Shown here one piece after another: positions 45,833 through 54,381 of a DNA stretch of 64,000 nt (the first letter of the stretch is position 1; each line of letters starts with the position of its first letter). The position numbers and the translations under genes were made by a program. The stretch covers positions 581,070 through 645,069 of the forward strand of contig NZ_AKKC02000015.1 in NCBI RefSeq assembly GCF_000282095.2. The letters run 5' to 3'. Below the pieces are notes generated by a model. The model ran no database searches. It was given only the letters and a program-made list of their open reading frames with translations, and was not told the origin of the DNA. The stretch comes from Rhizobium sp. CF080. Lineage in GTDB: Bacteria; Pseudomonadota; Alphaproteobacteria; Rhizobiales; Rhizobiaceae.

Positions 45833-46618
45833 TCAAGGCTTGCCGGCGCGGATATGCAGGAAGATCGGCGCAACGCGGGTATCGGCAACGACCGGTTCTG
45901 CCAGCGCCACCTCTTCCGACGCCATCGGCTCGCCAAAGGCCTCGATTACCAGCCCGGCCTCTAATATCATTGACACCCAGGTGGTCAGCGTCCGATGGAA
46001 CCGCGGCACCGAAAACGGCGTCAGCCCGGCCCGCTCCTCGGCGGGGATGTCCGAAAACAGCCAGCGCTCGATCCGCCCGTCGCTCTCGTCGAAATAGTCG
46101 GCGATCTGCACAGCCACGGCCTCGCCCGTCTCGTCGCGGATGTTCTTGCGGGTCGGCGGCACGAAGCAGGGATGCAGGATCGAGAACTGCAGGAAACCGC
46201 CGGGCTTCAGCACGCGGCAGACGCCCTTCAGCACCTCACGCTGGTCGGCCATGTCCATCATCGACATGAAGGCGGTGACGAAATCGAAGCTCTCGTCCGG
46301 GAAGTCGATCCCCTGCCCGTCGCCGAGCACATAGGCGATGCCGAGCGGATCGGCAGCCTCGGTCTCGCGGGCATAGCGGATGAAGGTCGGGGCGATGTCG
46401 AGGCCGGTCATCTCGGCCCCGAGCCGGGCGACTTCGCGGGTATTGGTGCCCTCGCCGCAGCCGAGATCGAGGCCCTTCAATCCGGCAACCGGCGGCAACA
46501 TCTCGAGAAAGGCCGGCGTGTTCAACGCATCCCGATATTTGTCGTAACCGGCCCGCGAATAGATCGTCCAGGTCTCGGCATTGCTCTCCCAGTGGGCGCC
46601 GACATCCGTCGCATCCAT
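45833..46618 (-). CDS. Class I SAM-dependent methyltransferase
   Basis: A 261-residue methyltransferase with motif I LDLGCGEGTNTREVARLGAEMTGLDIAP (cited in part), post-motif DGQGIDFPDESFDFV and motif LKPGGFLQFSILHP. The family is of the UbiE/Methyltransf_11 type acting on small molecules. GAGAGGAGACGAGC precedes the ATG. The substrate is unknown. Confidence 0.85.
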   Translation of the reverse strand: MDATDVGAHWESNAETWTIYSRAGYDKYRDALNTPAFLEMLPPVAGLKGLDLGCGEGTNTREVARLGAEMTGLDIAPTFIRYARETEAADPLGIAYVLGDGQGIDFPDESFDFVTAFMSMMDMADQREVLKGVCRVLKPGGFLQFSILHPCFVPPTRKNIRDETGEAVAVQIADYFDESDGRIERWLFSDIPAEERAGLTPFSVPRFHRTLTTWVSMILEAGLVIEAFGEPMASEEVALAEPVVADTRVAPIFLHIRAGKP

Positions 46619-46703
46619 GCTCGTCTCCTCTCAATCCTCGGTTGGGCGGCGAGCTATATCCGCGACGGATGACAATGGGAAGACGTCGGAGGGACGGACA
46701 AGG

Positions 46704-46738
46704 AAAAAGCCTCCCGGCGGCACAAGCCGCCGGAAGGC
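46704..46738 (-). terminator. Rho-independent terminator of the DUF1127 gene
   Basis: On the minus strand a GCCTTCCGGCGG/CCGCCGGGAGGC stem with a 6-base loop is followed by TTTTTCC. Confidence 0.75.
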
Positions 46739-46764
46739 ACTCTCGGGGAACCGGTCCTTGCGGG

Positions 46765-46968
46765 TCAGAAACCCGGAAAACGGTTGCGGTGGAAGCGCGA
46801 CACCTCTTCGCGAAAGCCGATATCGCGCAGCAGTCGCTCGTCTAGCATGTGCGCTGCCTCGAGCTTCGCCCGGCTGCGCTCCTCATCGGCATCATTCGAC
46901 ACGAAGGGCGGATTGAGCCAGCGGCCGGAAATCACGGCGATGGCGCCAAGCAGTGTCGTTGCGGGCAT
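46765..46968 (-). CDS. DUF1127 small protein
   Basis: A 67-residue protein with the C-terminal DUF1127 pattern (LDERLLRDIGFREEVSRFH). Small DUF1127 proteins in Agrobacterium and Rhodobacter affect phosphate, RNA and stress physiology. ATG 46968 has GGAGGGAGGAG directly upstream. It lies 16 bp after the homocysteine methyltransferase gene on the same strand, so it may be the second gene of that operon. Confidence 0.8.
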   Translation of the reverse strand: MPATTLLGAIAVISGRWLNPPFVSNDADEERSRAKLEAAHMLDERLLRDIGFREEVSRFHRNRFPGF

Positions 46969-46984
46969 TCTCCTCCCTCCCCGG

Positions 46985-47935
46985 TCAGGCGGCAGCCGCC
47001 GGCAGGCAGGCGTCGCAGATCGCCTGGAGATGCCGGTGATCGGTGCCGCAGCAGCCGCCGAGCACCCGCATCGCCGGATGGCTTTGGCGCAGCCTCCGGT
47101 AACGGGCGCCAAGATCGCGCGGATCGCCGATATCAAGCTCCGTCGACTCGTCGAGTTCCTGGTGGCTCTTGGGCGACGCGTTGGCGCGAATGCCCGCGAT
47201 CCGCTTCACCCAGGCTTCGCCGCGGACAAGCACATCCTCGAAATGGCTCGGATGGGCGCAGTTGACCATGTAATAGGCCGCGTAACCGTCCGTCGCCGCA
47301 TCGGTCTCCTCGATCGCCGCCTGCAGCGTCTTGCCGTTGACGAGCCTGCCGTCGGTTTCGACCGTGAAGGAAACGACGCAGGGCATGCCGGCACGTTTCG
47401 AGGCGCGGACGATGCCGACTGCCTCGCCGACATTGTTCATGGTGATCGCCGAGATCATGTCGGCCTCGCTGTCGGCAAAGGCCTCGGCCTGGAAGGCGTG
47501 ATAATCCTCGGCCGCCAAGGGCTCCATGTTGCCGTCCTTGTAGCCGTCGCCGCGCGGTCCGATGACGCCGTTGAGGACGATCGGAGAGCCCGGCCGTTCC
47601 CAAACCTGGCGGAGCTTGGCGATATAGTCGACTGCACGGATGTTGACGGCCCGCAGTGCCGCGCGGTCGTAACCGAGCTGCGGCCCCCAATCGGCATTCG
47701 CCCGCCAGGTCGGCGTGTCGAGGATGAAGCCGAGGCCCCGCTCATGTGCGATCGCCAGGTAGGCCTCGTAATATTCGGTCAGTTCCTCGCGGCCCTTTGC
47801 GTCGTCAAGAAGCGGAAAGGCGGCGAAGGCCGGAAGATCGATGCCGCGCAGGAAGACCAGCGTCGTCTCGAGCCCGCCGTCGGAAAGGAAGTCGCCGCGT
47901 TTGAGCTGCGGCAGGTCATGGCGATACTTGGCCAT
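46985..47935 (-). CDS. Homocysteine S-methyltransferase family protein
   Basis: About 316 residues. A zinc-dependent methyltransferase barrel with the N-terminal LSDGGLETTLVF, ligand Cys in VNCAHP and the C-terminal pair GGCCGTD. It would transfer methyl groups (for example from S-methylmethionine) to homocysteine, making methionine. ATG 47935 has AGGAG at 7-base spacing; ATG 47938 directly precedes it. It is divergent from a TetR gene. Confidence 0.85.
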   Translation of the reverse strand: MAKYRHDLPQLKRGDFLSDGGLETTLVFLRGIDLPAFAAFPLLDDAKGREELTEYYEAYLAIAHERGLGFILDTPTWRANADWGPQLGYDRAALRAVNIRAVDYIAKLRQVWERPGSPIVLNGVIGPRGDGYKDGNMEPLAAEDYHAFQAEAFADSEADMISAITMNNVGEAVGIVRASKRAGMPCVVSFTVETDGRLVNGKTLQAAIEETDAATDGYAAYYMVNCAHPSHFEDVLVRGEAWVKRIAGIRANASPKSHQELDESTELDIGDPRDLGARYRRLRQSHPAMRVLGGCCGTDHRHLQAICDACLPAAAA

Positions 47936-48036
47936 CATCTGTCTCCTGTGGTAAAACATGGCAAGCGGGTCCCGGCTTTGCTCGCGGCCGCTCTGGGAAT
48001 GACCGATTTTTCGCAGATTTCAGTGCAGAGCTTCTA

Positions 48037-48046
48037 GTAAGCTTAC
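48037..48046. promoter_or_regulatory. Palindrome between divergent TetR and homocysteine methyltransferase genes
   Basis: GTAAGCTTAC is a perfect 10-bp palindrome in the 162-bp divergent promoter region. It may be the TetR operator; no longer symmetry is visible. Confidence 0.35.
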
Positions 48047-48097
48047 GGTACAGCCGGGCATATTTTTGAAATTCGCTAGAATTCACGAGAGGTTAGC

Positions 48098-48793
48098 ATG
48101 TCTCAACGGACGGGAATGCTTGACGCTGCCGATGCCGGGCAGCGCGAAACTGTACCGGTGGTCAAGTTTTCGGAAACGCGGGAGACACGCAAAGGAGCGG
48201 CCACCCGCGACCGTATCCTGGAGATCGCCGAAGCCTCGGTGCTGGCAAAAGGCTTCGCCGCCACCTCGATCGACGAGCTGATCGCCGAAGCGGGCATCAC
48301 CAAGAGCGGGTTCTTCTATCATTTCCGGGACAAGAACGAGCTGGCGCGCGAGATGCTGCGTCGCTACGTCGTCGAGAACGACCGCATCTTCGACGATATC
48401 TTCGGTCGGGCCCGGGAGCTCAACGACGATCCGCTGCAGGCTTTCCTTCTGGGGCTGAAACTGCTCAGCGAGCTGGTGCGCGACCTGCCGGGCGGCCATC
48501 CGGGCTGCCTGATCGCCTCGGTCTGCTACCAGGAGCGGCTGTTCGACCATGACGTGCTGACGCTGAACTCGGAGTCGATCCGGTCCTGGAACGCGCGGTT
48601 TCTAAAGTATATCGGGGAGATCGCCGCCATCTATCCGCCGCGCGAACCGGTCGATCTGGTCGATGTCGCCAACATGGTGTCCTGCGTCATGGACGGGGCG
48701 ATCATCATGTCGAAGGCGCTCAAGGATCCCGCCCTTTTGGAGCGGCAGGTTCTCGCCTACCGCTCCTATGTCAAACTGCTGTTTTCGAAATAG
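48098..48793 (+). CDS. TetR family regulator
   Basis: A 231-residue regulator. After a 30-residue extension comes the HTH (TRDRILEIAEASVLAKGF, TSIDELIAEAGITKSGFFYHFRDKNELA). A C-terminal domain contains LPGGHPGCLIASVCYQERLFD. GAGAGG precedes the ATG. It is divergent from the homocysteine methyltransferase gene and probably controls it. It converges on ftsZ2 with only 5 bp between the stops. Confidence 0.86.
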   Translation: MSQRTGMLDAADAGQRETVPVVKFSETRETRKGAATRDRILEIAEASVLAKGFAATSIDELIAEAGITKSGFFYHFRDKNELAREMLRRYVVENDRIFDDIFGRARELNDDPLQAFLLGLKLLSELVRDLPGGHPGCLIASVCYQERLFDHDVLTLNSESIRSWNARFLKYIGEIAAIYPPREPVDLVDVANMVSCVMDGAIIMSKALKDPALLERQVLAYRSYVKLLFSK

Positions 48794-48798
48794 CCCGA

Positions 48799-49824
48799 TC
48801 ACTGCAGCGTACGCTGGTAAGGCTGCATGTCGGCCGGAGTGCCCGGAGCCACGCCCGCTTCGCCGCCATCGAGGCCGGTCGCGACGACCGAGACGCGGAA
48901 CTTGCCGTCGAGATTGCGGTCGAAGATCGCGCCGACGACGATGTCGGCATCGTCCATGACCTCGTCGCGGATGCGGCTTGCGGCTTCGTCCACCTCGAAC
49001 AGCGTCATGTCGGAACCGCCGGAGATCGAGATCAGCACGCCCTTGGCGCCCTTCATCGAGATGTCGTCGAGCAGCGGGTTGGCGATCGCGGCTTCGGCGG
49101 CGAGCAATGCACGACCTTCGCCGGACGCTTCGCCGGTGCCCATCATCGCCCGGCCCATGCCCTTCATCACCGATTTCACGTCGGCGAAATCGAGGTTGAT
49201 GAGGCCTTCCTTGACGATCAGGTCGGTGATGCAGCCGACGCCGGCAAACAGCACCTTGTCGGCGGTCATGAACGCGTCGGCGAACGTGGTCTTGGCGTCG
49301 GCGATGCGGAAGAGGTTCTGGTTCGGGATGACGATGACGGTATCGGCGGCGCGGCGCAGTTCCTCGATGCCGGCATCGGCCGTCTTCATGCGGCGGTTGC
49401 CTTCGAAGGTGAACGGCTTGGTGACGACCCCGACTGTGAGGATGCCGGCATTGCGGGCCGCCTGGGCGATGACCGGTGCGGCACCGGTGCCGGTGCCGCC
49501 GCCCATGCCGGCCGTCACGAAACACATATGCGAGCCGGAAAGGTGATCCATGATCTCGTCGATCGACTCTTCCGCTGCAGCGCGGCCGATTTCCGGCAGC
49601 GAACCGGCCCCGAGGCCTTCGGTCACGTGGGCGCCGAGCTGGATGCGGCGGGATGCCTTGGATGTCGCCAGAACCTGCGCGTCGGTATTGGCGGCAACGA
49701 AATCGACGCCCGCCAGCTCCTCGGCGATCATGTTGTTGATGGCGTTGCCACCGCCGCCGCCGACGCCGATCACGGTGATCTTCGGCCGCATTTCGGTGAT
49801 CTGGTATTTCTTGCCGTCCGTCAT
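48799..49824 (-). CDS. ftsZ2: Second FtsZ homologue lacking the C-terminal tail
   Basis: A 341-residue tubulin-like GTPase. The GTP signature GGGTGTGAAP, the N-terminal GVGGGGGNAINNM and the T7 loop NLDFADV are intact. It ends shortly after the globular domain, lacking the long linker and the conserved C-terminal peptide that binds FtsA and ZipA. This matches the FtsZ2 type first described in Sinorhizobium meliloti, whose role is not settled. It stands alone, outside the dcw cluster. AAGGAG precedes the start. Confidence 0.9.
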   Translation of the reverse strand: MTDGKKYQITEMRPKITVIGVGGGGGNAINNMIAEELAGVDFVAANTDAQVLATSKASRRIQLGAHVTEGLGAGSLPEIGRAAAEESIDEIMDHLSGSHMCFVTAGMGGGTGTGAAPVIAQAARNAGILTVGVVTKPFTFEGNRRMKTADAGIEELRRAADTVIVIPNQNLFRIADAKTTFADAFMTADKVLFAGVGCITDLIVKEGLINLDFADVKSVMKGMGRAMMGTGEASGEGRALLAAEAAIANPLLDDISMKGAKGVLISISGGSDMTLFEVDEAASRIRDEVMDDADIVVGAIFDRNLDGKFRVSVVATGLDGGEAGVAPGTPADMQPYQRTLQ

Positions 49825-50042
49825 CGCAATCTCCTTGGCATCGGCATCCGCCGGCCGGGTAGCCTGGTGGCCCCCGAATCACATGTATTTTAGCTGGGCA
49901 ACAAGGCAGAGGCTTGGCGAAAGAACAAGCACCGGGCTGCAGAAAGCGGCAGAATGAAATTTTCCACAAGTTGCGTGGAACTTTTTGCGCCCACAGCAAT
50001 TGTGAAGATTCGATCACAAAAGAGAGAGGAGCCCAGCGTATC

Positions 50043-50261
50043 ATGCCTACGTCCGCTGCACGTACGTCCATCGCCCCGCCGGATGAACATATCCTCACCG
50101 TTCAGGAGGCCCTCGAACCGCTCTTTCTTGCGCTCGAAGAGGAGGCGGAGATCAAGATGATCGCCGCCGCCGTCAAGGCCGGCTGGTCGGTGGAAGATGC
50201 CGTCACCGCGATCGACGAGCTTCGCCGGACAGAGCTCGTGCCCGTCAGCTGGGCCCATTGA
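50043..50261 (+). CDS. Small conserved hypothetical protein
   Basis: A 72-residue acidic protein, largely helical (ILTVQEALEPLFLALEEEAEI). No known domain was recognised. AGAGAGGAG lies 12 bases before ATG 50043. Upstream (49825-50042) is a TTCCAC/GTGGAA hairpin with following T run at about 49967-49990, of unclear purpose. Confidence 0.55.
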   Translation: MPTSAARTSIAPPDEHILTVQEALEPLFLALEEEAEIKMIAAAVKAGWSVEDAVTAIDELRRTELVPVSWAH

Positions 50262-50343
50262 TCCATCACAAAAACTCGTTCGCCTGAACGCCCAAGATGT
50301 CCTAAACCTGCCGCACTGCACATAAGCGCTGGCGAGGGACATC

Positions 50344-51363
50344 ATGAGCATCAGGAATATCTGCATCTACGGCGCGGGCGCTCTCGGCGGTACGTTTGCG
50401 GCGAAGATCGCGAGCGGGCTTGGGCCGGAGGCGACTGTCTCCGTGGTGGCGCGCGGCGCCCACCTTGCCGCCATCCGCGAAAAGGGCCTGACCATCGAGC
50501 GAGGCGGTGATGCCGCGCCGCTCCATGCGCATGTCACCGCCGCCAGCGATCCGTCGGAACTGCCGAAACAGGATCTGATCGTCACCGGCCTCAAGGGCCA
50601 TCAGCTCGCCGACGCAGCCGAGGGCCTTGCAAGCCTTCTCAAGGACGGCACGCGGGTGATCATGATCCTCAACGGAATTCCGTGGTGGTATTTCCACCGG
50701 GACGTGGAAAGCGGGCACGCGGAACGCCAGCTCGGCGAACTCGATCCCGACGGCAAGCTGTGGCGGCTCGTCGGGCCGGAACGGGTGATCGGTTGTGTCG
50801 CCTACCAGGGTGCGGAAGTGAGCGAGCCGGGCACCATTCGCCTCAACGGCGACGGCCGTTTCATCCTCGGCGAACCCTCCGGCGAGCTCTCGCGGGATCT
50901 CGTATCGATCTGCGAGCTTCTCGGCCGAGCCGGCCTCAACATCGTGCCGACCCAGCGGATCCGGGACGCGATCTGGACCAAGCTGATGGGCAATGCCGCC
51001 TACAATCCGATCAGCGCGCTCACCCGGGGCCGGATGAACGGTATCATGGACAATGAACTTCTCGTCGCGCAGGTCGGCAAGGTGATGACGGAAACCAGGA
51101 GCGTCGGCGAGGCGCTCGGCGCGGTCTTCAGCGGAAACGTCGACGAACAGCTCAACCGGTCGGGCGGTTTCGGTCCGGTCAGGACCTCGATGCTGCAGGA
51201 CCTGCTCGCCGGCAAGGCGCTGGAAATCATGCCCCTGACCGGCATGGTGGTGGCGCTCGGAAAGCTCGCCGGCGTGCCTACGCCGACCTGCGAAACGGTG
51301 CTGGCTCTGACCATCCAGCTCGACCGTGAAACCCAGCTTGAGCGCGAAAGCCTCAGAAACTGA
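50344..51363 (+). CDS. 2-dehydropantoate 2-reductase family protein (ApbA/PanE)
   Basis: An NADPH-dependent reductase of 339 residues. The N-terminal Rossmann motif is YGAGALGGTFAAKI; the C-terminal domain has the catalytic lysine in WTKLMGNAAYNPISAL. PanE makes pantoate for coenzyme A; many paralogues act on other 2-keto acids, so the exact substrate is open. GAGGGA precedes the ATG. Confidence 0.83.
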   Translation: MSIRNICIYGAGALGGTFAAKIASGLGPEATVSVVARGAHLAAIREKGLTIERGGDAAPLHAHVTAASDPSELPKQDLIVTGLKGHQLADAAEGLASLLKDGTRVIMILNGIPWWYFHRDVESGHAERQLGELDPDGKLWRLVGPERVIGCVAYQGAEVSEPGTIRLNGDGRFILGEPSGELSRDLVSICELLGRAGLNIVPTQRIRDAIWTKLMGNAAYNPISALTRGRMNGIMDNELLVAQVGKVMTETRSVGEALGAVFSGNVDEQLNRSGGFGPVRTSMLQDLLAGKALEIMPLTGMVVALGKLAGVPTPTCETVLALTIQLDRETQLERESLRN

Positions 51364-51417
51364 TTCAACTACTTCTAAATTAGAATCTGCAAACGCGAAC
51401 AAGCGCTTGAAAAATAG

Positions 51418-51448
51418 AAGCGATGCCGGCTTTCGACCGGCACCGCTT
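51418..51448 (-). terminator. Terminator of the exported hydrolase gene
   Basis: On the minus strand AAGCG and TGCCGG pair across a short loop with one mismatch, then CTATTTTT follows. Confidence 0.65.
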
Positions 51449-51461
51449 AAGGGGGCCAGGA

Positions 51462-52403
51462 TTACTTCTTGACCTGTTCCGCCCAGTTCGGCGCGTTGCT
51501 CTTGCCGTCCAGGAAAGGCAGCACGGTCGGCACCAGGGCCGGTGATGCGAACGCCTCGTAGTGGGTGAGATCAGGCAGGATCGCCAGCCGGTTTTTCGGC
51601 ATGTTCTCACGCATCCAGCCGGCATCCTTCAGGCCGCCGCCGAGCTTGTGATAGAATTCGACGATATGTTCCGGGCGGATCATGTCACTGTCACCGAAGA
51701 CAAGCATGACCGGCATGGTGAGCCGGGCGACGGCGTCGGAGAAGTCGTAATCCCGGCGCATCAGGTCGCCCATCCCATCGAGAAGCCGCGGGAACTCCGA
51801 GACATCCGGAGCCACGGCCTTGTAGGAGATGAACATCGGCGTGTCCTTCATCATCTCAGCCATGGCCCCGCTGACGGCTTCCTGCTGCGGGATCATTTCC
51901 GGGAAGAACCCGTTTTTGGCGTAGGGTGCCGAGGCGATGACGAGCCGCCGCACCTTTTGCGGTGCCTGGGCGGCCATCTGCAGGGCGATGCCGCCGCCCA
52001 TGGAATAACCCAGCACATCGACCTGATTGTAGCCGAGTTCGGAGACAATTTTGCCCATGTCGGCGCCCATGGCTTCCAGGCTGAACGGCCGCTTGCCGAG
52101 CGACGTGCGGCCATGCCCCTGGAGATCGACGCCGATGACCTGGCGATGCTCCGTCAGCGCCGGCATGATCGGCGCGAACATGTCGACGGAGCCGAGGCCG
52201 CCATGGAGCAGCAGGAGCGGCTCACCCTCCCCGCGGATCTCGTAATAATAGCGGATGCCGCCGGCTTCGACATGGCCCTTCTTCGAGGGCTCGGCCGCGA
52301 CGGCCTGCGGTGCGGCCGGCTTCGGCTCCTGCGTTTCGGCGAAAGCCGGAACGACCGCCGCGGCAATGGCGGCGATGGCGGTAGCAAATATCCTGATCGA
52401 CAT
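51462..52403 (-). CDS. Exported alpha/beta hydrolase
   Basis: A 313-residue hydrolase. A signal peptide (IFATAIAAIAAAVVPAFA) is followed by an alpha/beta fold with LLLHGGLGS, the nucleophile in LGYSMGGGIAL, an acid in VFGDSDMIRP and a histidine in LPDLTHYEAF. AGGAGG precedes ATG 52403. The substrate is unknown; the periplasmic location fits esters or lactones. A candidate sRNA gene lies immediately upstream. Confidence 0.85.
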   Translation of the reverse strand: MSIRIFATAIAAIAAAVVPAFAETQEPKPAAPQAVAAEPSKKGHVEAGGIRYYYEIRGEGEPLLLLHGGLGSVDMFAPIMPALTEHRQVIGVDLQGHGRTSLGKRPFSLEAMGADMGKIVSELGYNQVDVLGYSMGGGIALQMAAQAPQKVRRLVIASAPYAKNGFFPEMIPQQEAVSGAMAEMMKDTPMFISYKAVAPDVSEFPRLLDGMGDLMRRDYDFSDAVARLTMPVMLVFGDSDMIRPEHIVEFYHKLGGGLKDAGWMRENMPKNRLAILPDLTHYEAFASPALVPTVLPFLDGKSNAPNWAEQVKK

Positions 52404-52491
52404 GACGTCCTCCTCGTGGATCGGTTCGTGATGTCCCCAAGGACGGCGGCGGCGAGCCCGGGCCGACAGACTACTCGAAAATTCTTCGCGC

Positions 52492-52588
52492 AAAAGAAAG
52501 TCCCGCCGCGAGGAGGCGGCGGGACAGTTGGATTGGAGGTCAAAAATTTATTGTTTTGCGGCGGCTGCAGGGGACGAAAGCCGCCTGG
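52492..52588 (-). ncRNA. Candidate small RNA, suhB/MmgR-like
   Basis: Reading the minus strand: a 7-bp hairpin (GGCGGCT/AGCCGCC, 52560-52585), then an AU-rich single-stranded stretch containing TTTTTGACCTCC, then a perfect 10-bp terminator stem GTCCCGCCGC/GCGGCGGGAC (52500-52525) with a CCTCCT-type loop and TTTCTTTT. No gene on this strand ends here, so the terminator belongs to an independent transcript. The layout and CCTCC anti-Shine-Dalgarno motif resemble the Rhizobiales suhB/alpha-r8 (MmgR) family as I recall it; a covariance search would decide. Confidence 0.5.
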
Positions 52589-52676
52589 TTGTCTCCGATG
52601 CGGCAGGGGGACTGTGCCGGCACCGAAGCATTCGAAGAAGTAAACACATAGGTAACCGCAATGTTCCACCATTCGT

Positions 52677-52692
52677 TAACGACGCGTCGTTA
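52677..52692. promoter_or_regulatory. 16-bp perfect palindrome upstream of DUF1883 gene
   Basis: TAACGACGCGTCGTTA is exactly self-complementary. It lies 40 bp upstream of the DUF1883 start and about 90 bp upstream of the candidate sRNA 5' end. It could be an operator for either. Confidence 0.4.
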
Positions 52693-52731
52693 GGATTGAT
52701 GAACTTCTATCTTGGCATTGATGAGGCAGGA

Positions 52732-53046
52732 ATGGCCGTTCCGAACTTCCGCTTTACTCACTACGATCTCAAACCGCAGCGCGCGGGGACGACGATCGAA
52801 GTGACGTTGAATGCGGTCAACAACGTGCGCCTGATGAACGCCGCCAACTTTCAGCGCTTTACGGAACTGCTCGATTTCAAATATGTCGGCGGCATCGCCA
52901 AACGCTCGCCCATCCGTCTGGTGATCCCGGAACCGGGTCATTGGCACGTGATCGTCGACATGGAAGGCCATCACGGACTGGCGGAATCCTCCGTCAGGCT
53001 GATCGGTGCACCGGCCAATGTCGTGGCTCAAAAGCAGGCATCCTGA
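52732..53046 (+). CDS. DUF1883 family protein
   Basis: A 104-residue protein with the DUF1883 pattern: FRFTHYDLKPQRAGTTIEV, NVRLMNAANFQRF, PIRLVIPEPGHWHVIVDMEG. In other bacteria the domain accompanies TIR or stress proteins; here it stands alone. GAGG at 52723-52726 supports ATG 52732; ATG 52699 would add 11 residues. Function unknown. Confidence 0.75.
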   Translation: MAVPNFRFTHYDLKPQRAGTTIEVTLNAVNNVRLMNAANFQRFTELLDFKYVGGIAKRSPIRLVIPEPGHWHVIVDMEGHHGLAESSVRLIGAPANVVAQKQAS

Positions 53047-53064
53047 CCAGCTCCTAAAAGAGCT

Positions 53065-54381
53065 TCACTTCGCGTTCCGTTCCTTGCGAAGCTTGGCCCA
53101 CCAGTCGAGCCGCTTGCGGATATCGCGCTCGAAGCCGCGCTCCGGCGGATCGTAGAACGTCTGCCGGCCCATCTTCTCCGGAAAATAATCCTGGCCTGAA
53201 AAGGCATCCGGCTCGTCGTGGTCGTAGCGATAACCGTCACCATACCCCTCGCCCTTCATCAGCTTGGTCGGGGCATTGAGAATGTGCTTGGGCGGCAGCA
53301 GCGAACCATTTTCCTTGGCGGCGCGGGTGGCAGCCTTGAAGGCGGTGTAGACCGCGTTGGATTTCGGTGCGGTCGCCAGATAGACGCAGGCCTGTGCGAA
53401 TGCCAGCTCGCCTTCCGGGGAGCCGAGATAGTCATAGGCATCCTTGGCGGCATTGCAGACGACGAGCGCCTGCGGATCGGCAAGGCCGATATCCTCGATG
53501 GCCATACGCACCAGGCGGCGGCCGAGATAAAGCGGGTCCTCGCCGGCATCGAACATCCGCGCCAGATAATAGAGCGCCGCATCCGGATCCGAGCCGCGCA
53601 CCGACTTGTGGAGCGCCGAGATCAGATTGTAGTGGCCGTCCTGCGCCTTGTCGTAGACCGGAGCGCGGCGCTGAACGATCTGGGTGAGGCCCGTGGTATC
53701 GAAGACCTCCCCTTCCCTTGCAGCACGCCAGACCTCTTCGGCGAGTGTCAGCACGGCGCGGCCGTCGCCGTCGGCCATGCGGATCAGGCTGGCGCGCGCA
53801 TCCTCGTCGAGCGGCAGCGGCTTGCCTTCGGCTTGTTCGGCACGGGTGAGAAGCTCGCTCAGGCTTTCCTCGTCATGACTGCGGAAGGTCAGAACCCGAG
53901 CCCGCGACAGAAGAGCGGCGTTGAGTTCGAAACTCGGGTTCTCGGTAGTGGCGCCGACCAGGATGACGGTGCCATCTTCCATGACGGGCAGGAAACTGTC
54001 CTGCTGGGCGCGGTTGAAGCGATGGATCTCGTCGACGAACAGCAGCGTCTGGCGGCCGTCCATGCGGCGCAGGCGCGCCGTTTCGAAGACCTTCTTGAGG
54101 TCGGCGACGCCGGAGAAGATCGCCGAGATCTGCTCGAAGGCAAGCCCCGCCTCGCCGGACAGCAGCCGCGCCACCGTGGTCTTGCCGGTGCCGGGCGGCC
54201 CCCAGAAGATCATCGAGCCGAGCGAGCCACTGTCGATCATCCGGCGCAACGCGCCGTCTTCGCCGGTCAGGTGCGGCTGGCCCGTCACTTCGGCAAGCGA
54301 CTTCGGCCGCAGACGGTCGGCGAGCGGCCGCCGGTTGGCGACCTCGTCGGGAACCTTCGGCGCGAAGAGATCACCGCTCAT
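53065..54381 (-). CDS. rarA: Replication-associated recombination protein A
   Basis: An AAA+ clamp-loader-like ATPase (438 residues) acting at stalled replication forks. Walker A GPPGTGKTT, Walker B LLFVDEIHRF, sensor TENPSFELN and the C-terminal tetramerisation region (DAALYYLARM, EDIGLADPQAL) are present. Its ATG overlaps the degQ stop (ATGA), a conserved rhizobial degQ-rarA operon. Confidence 0.93.
   Translation of the reverse strand: MSGDLFAPKVPDEVANRRPLADRLRPKSLAEVTGQPHLTGEDGALRRMIDSGSLGSMIFWGPPGTGKTTVARLLSGEAGLAFEQISAIFSGVADLKKVFETARLRRMDGRQTLLFVDEIHRFNRAQQDSFLPVMEDGTVILVGATTENPSFELNAALLSRARVLTFRSHDEESLSELLTRAEQAEGKPLPLDEDARASLIRMADGDGRAVLTLAEEVWRAAREGEVFDTTGLTQIVQRRAPVYDKAQDGHYNLISALHKSVRGSDPDAALYYLARMFDAGEDPLYLGRRLVRMAIEDIGLADPQALVVCNAAKDAYDYLGSPEGELAFAQACVYLATAPKSNAVYTAFKAATRAAKENGSLLPPKHILNAPTKLMKGEGYGDGYRYDHDEPDAFSGQDYFPEKMGRQTFYDPPERGFERDIRKRLDWWAKLRKERNAK

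Noticed and set aside
47936..48097. SAM riboswitch before the homocysteine methyltransferase gene
   Set aside because: The 160-bp leader does not show a SAM-II pseudoknot or SAM-I core.
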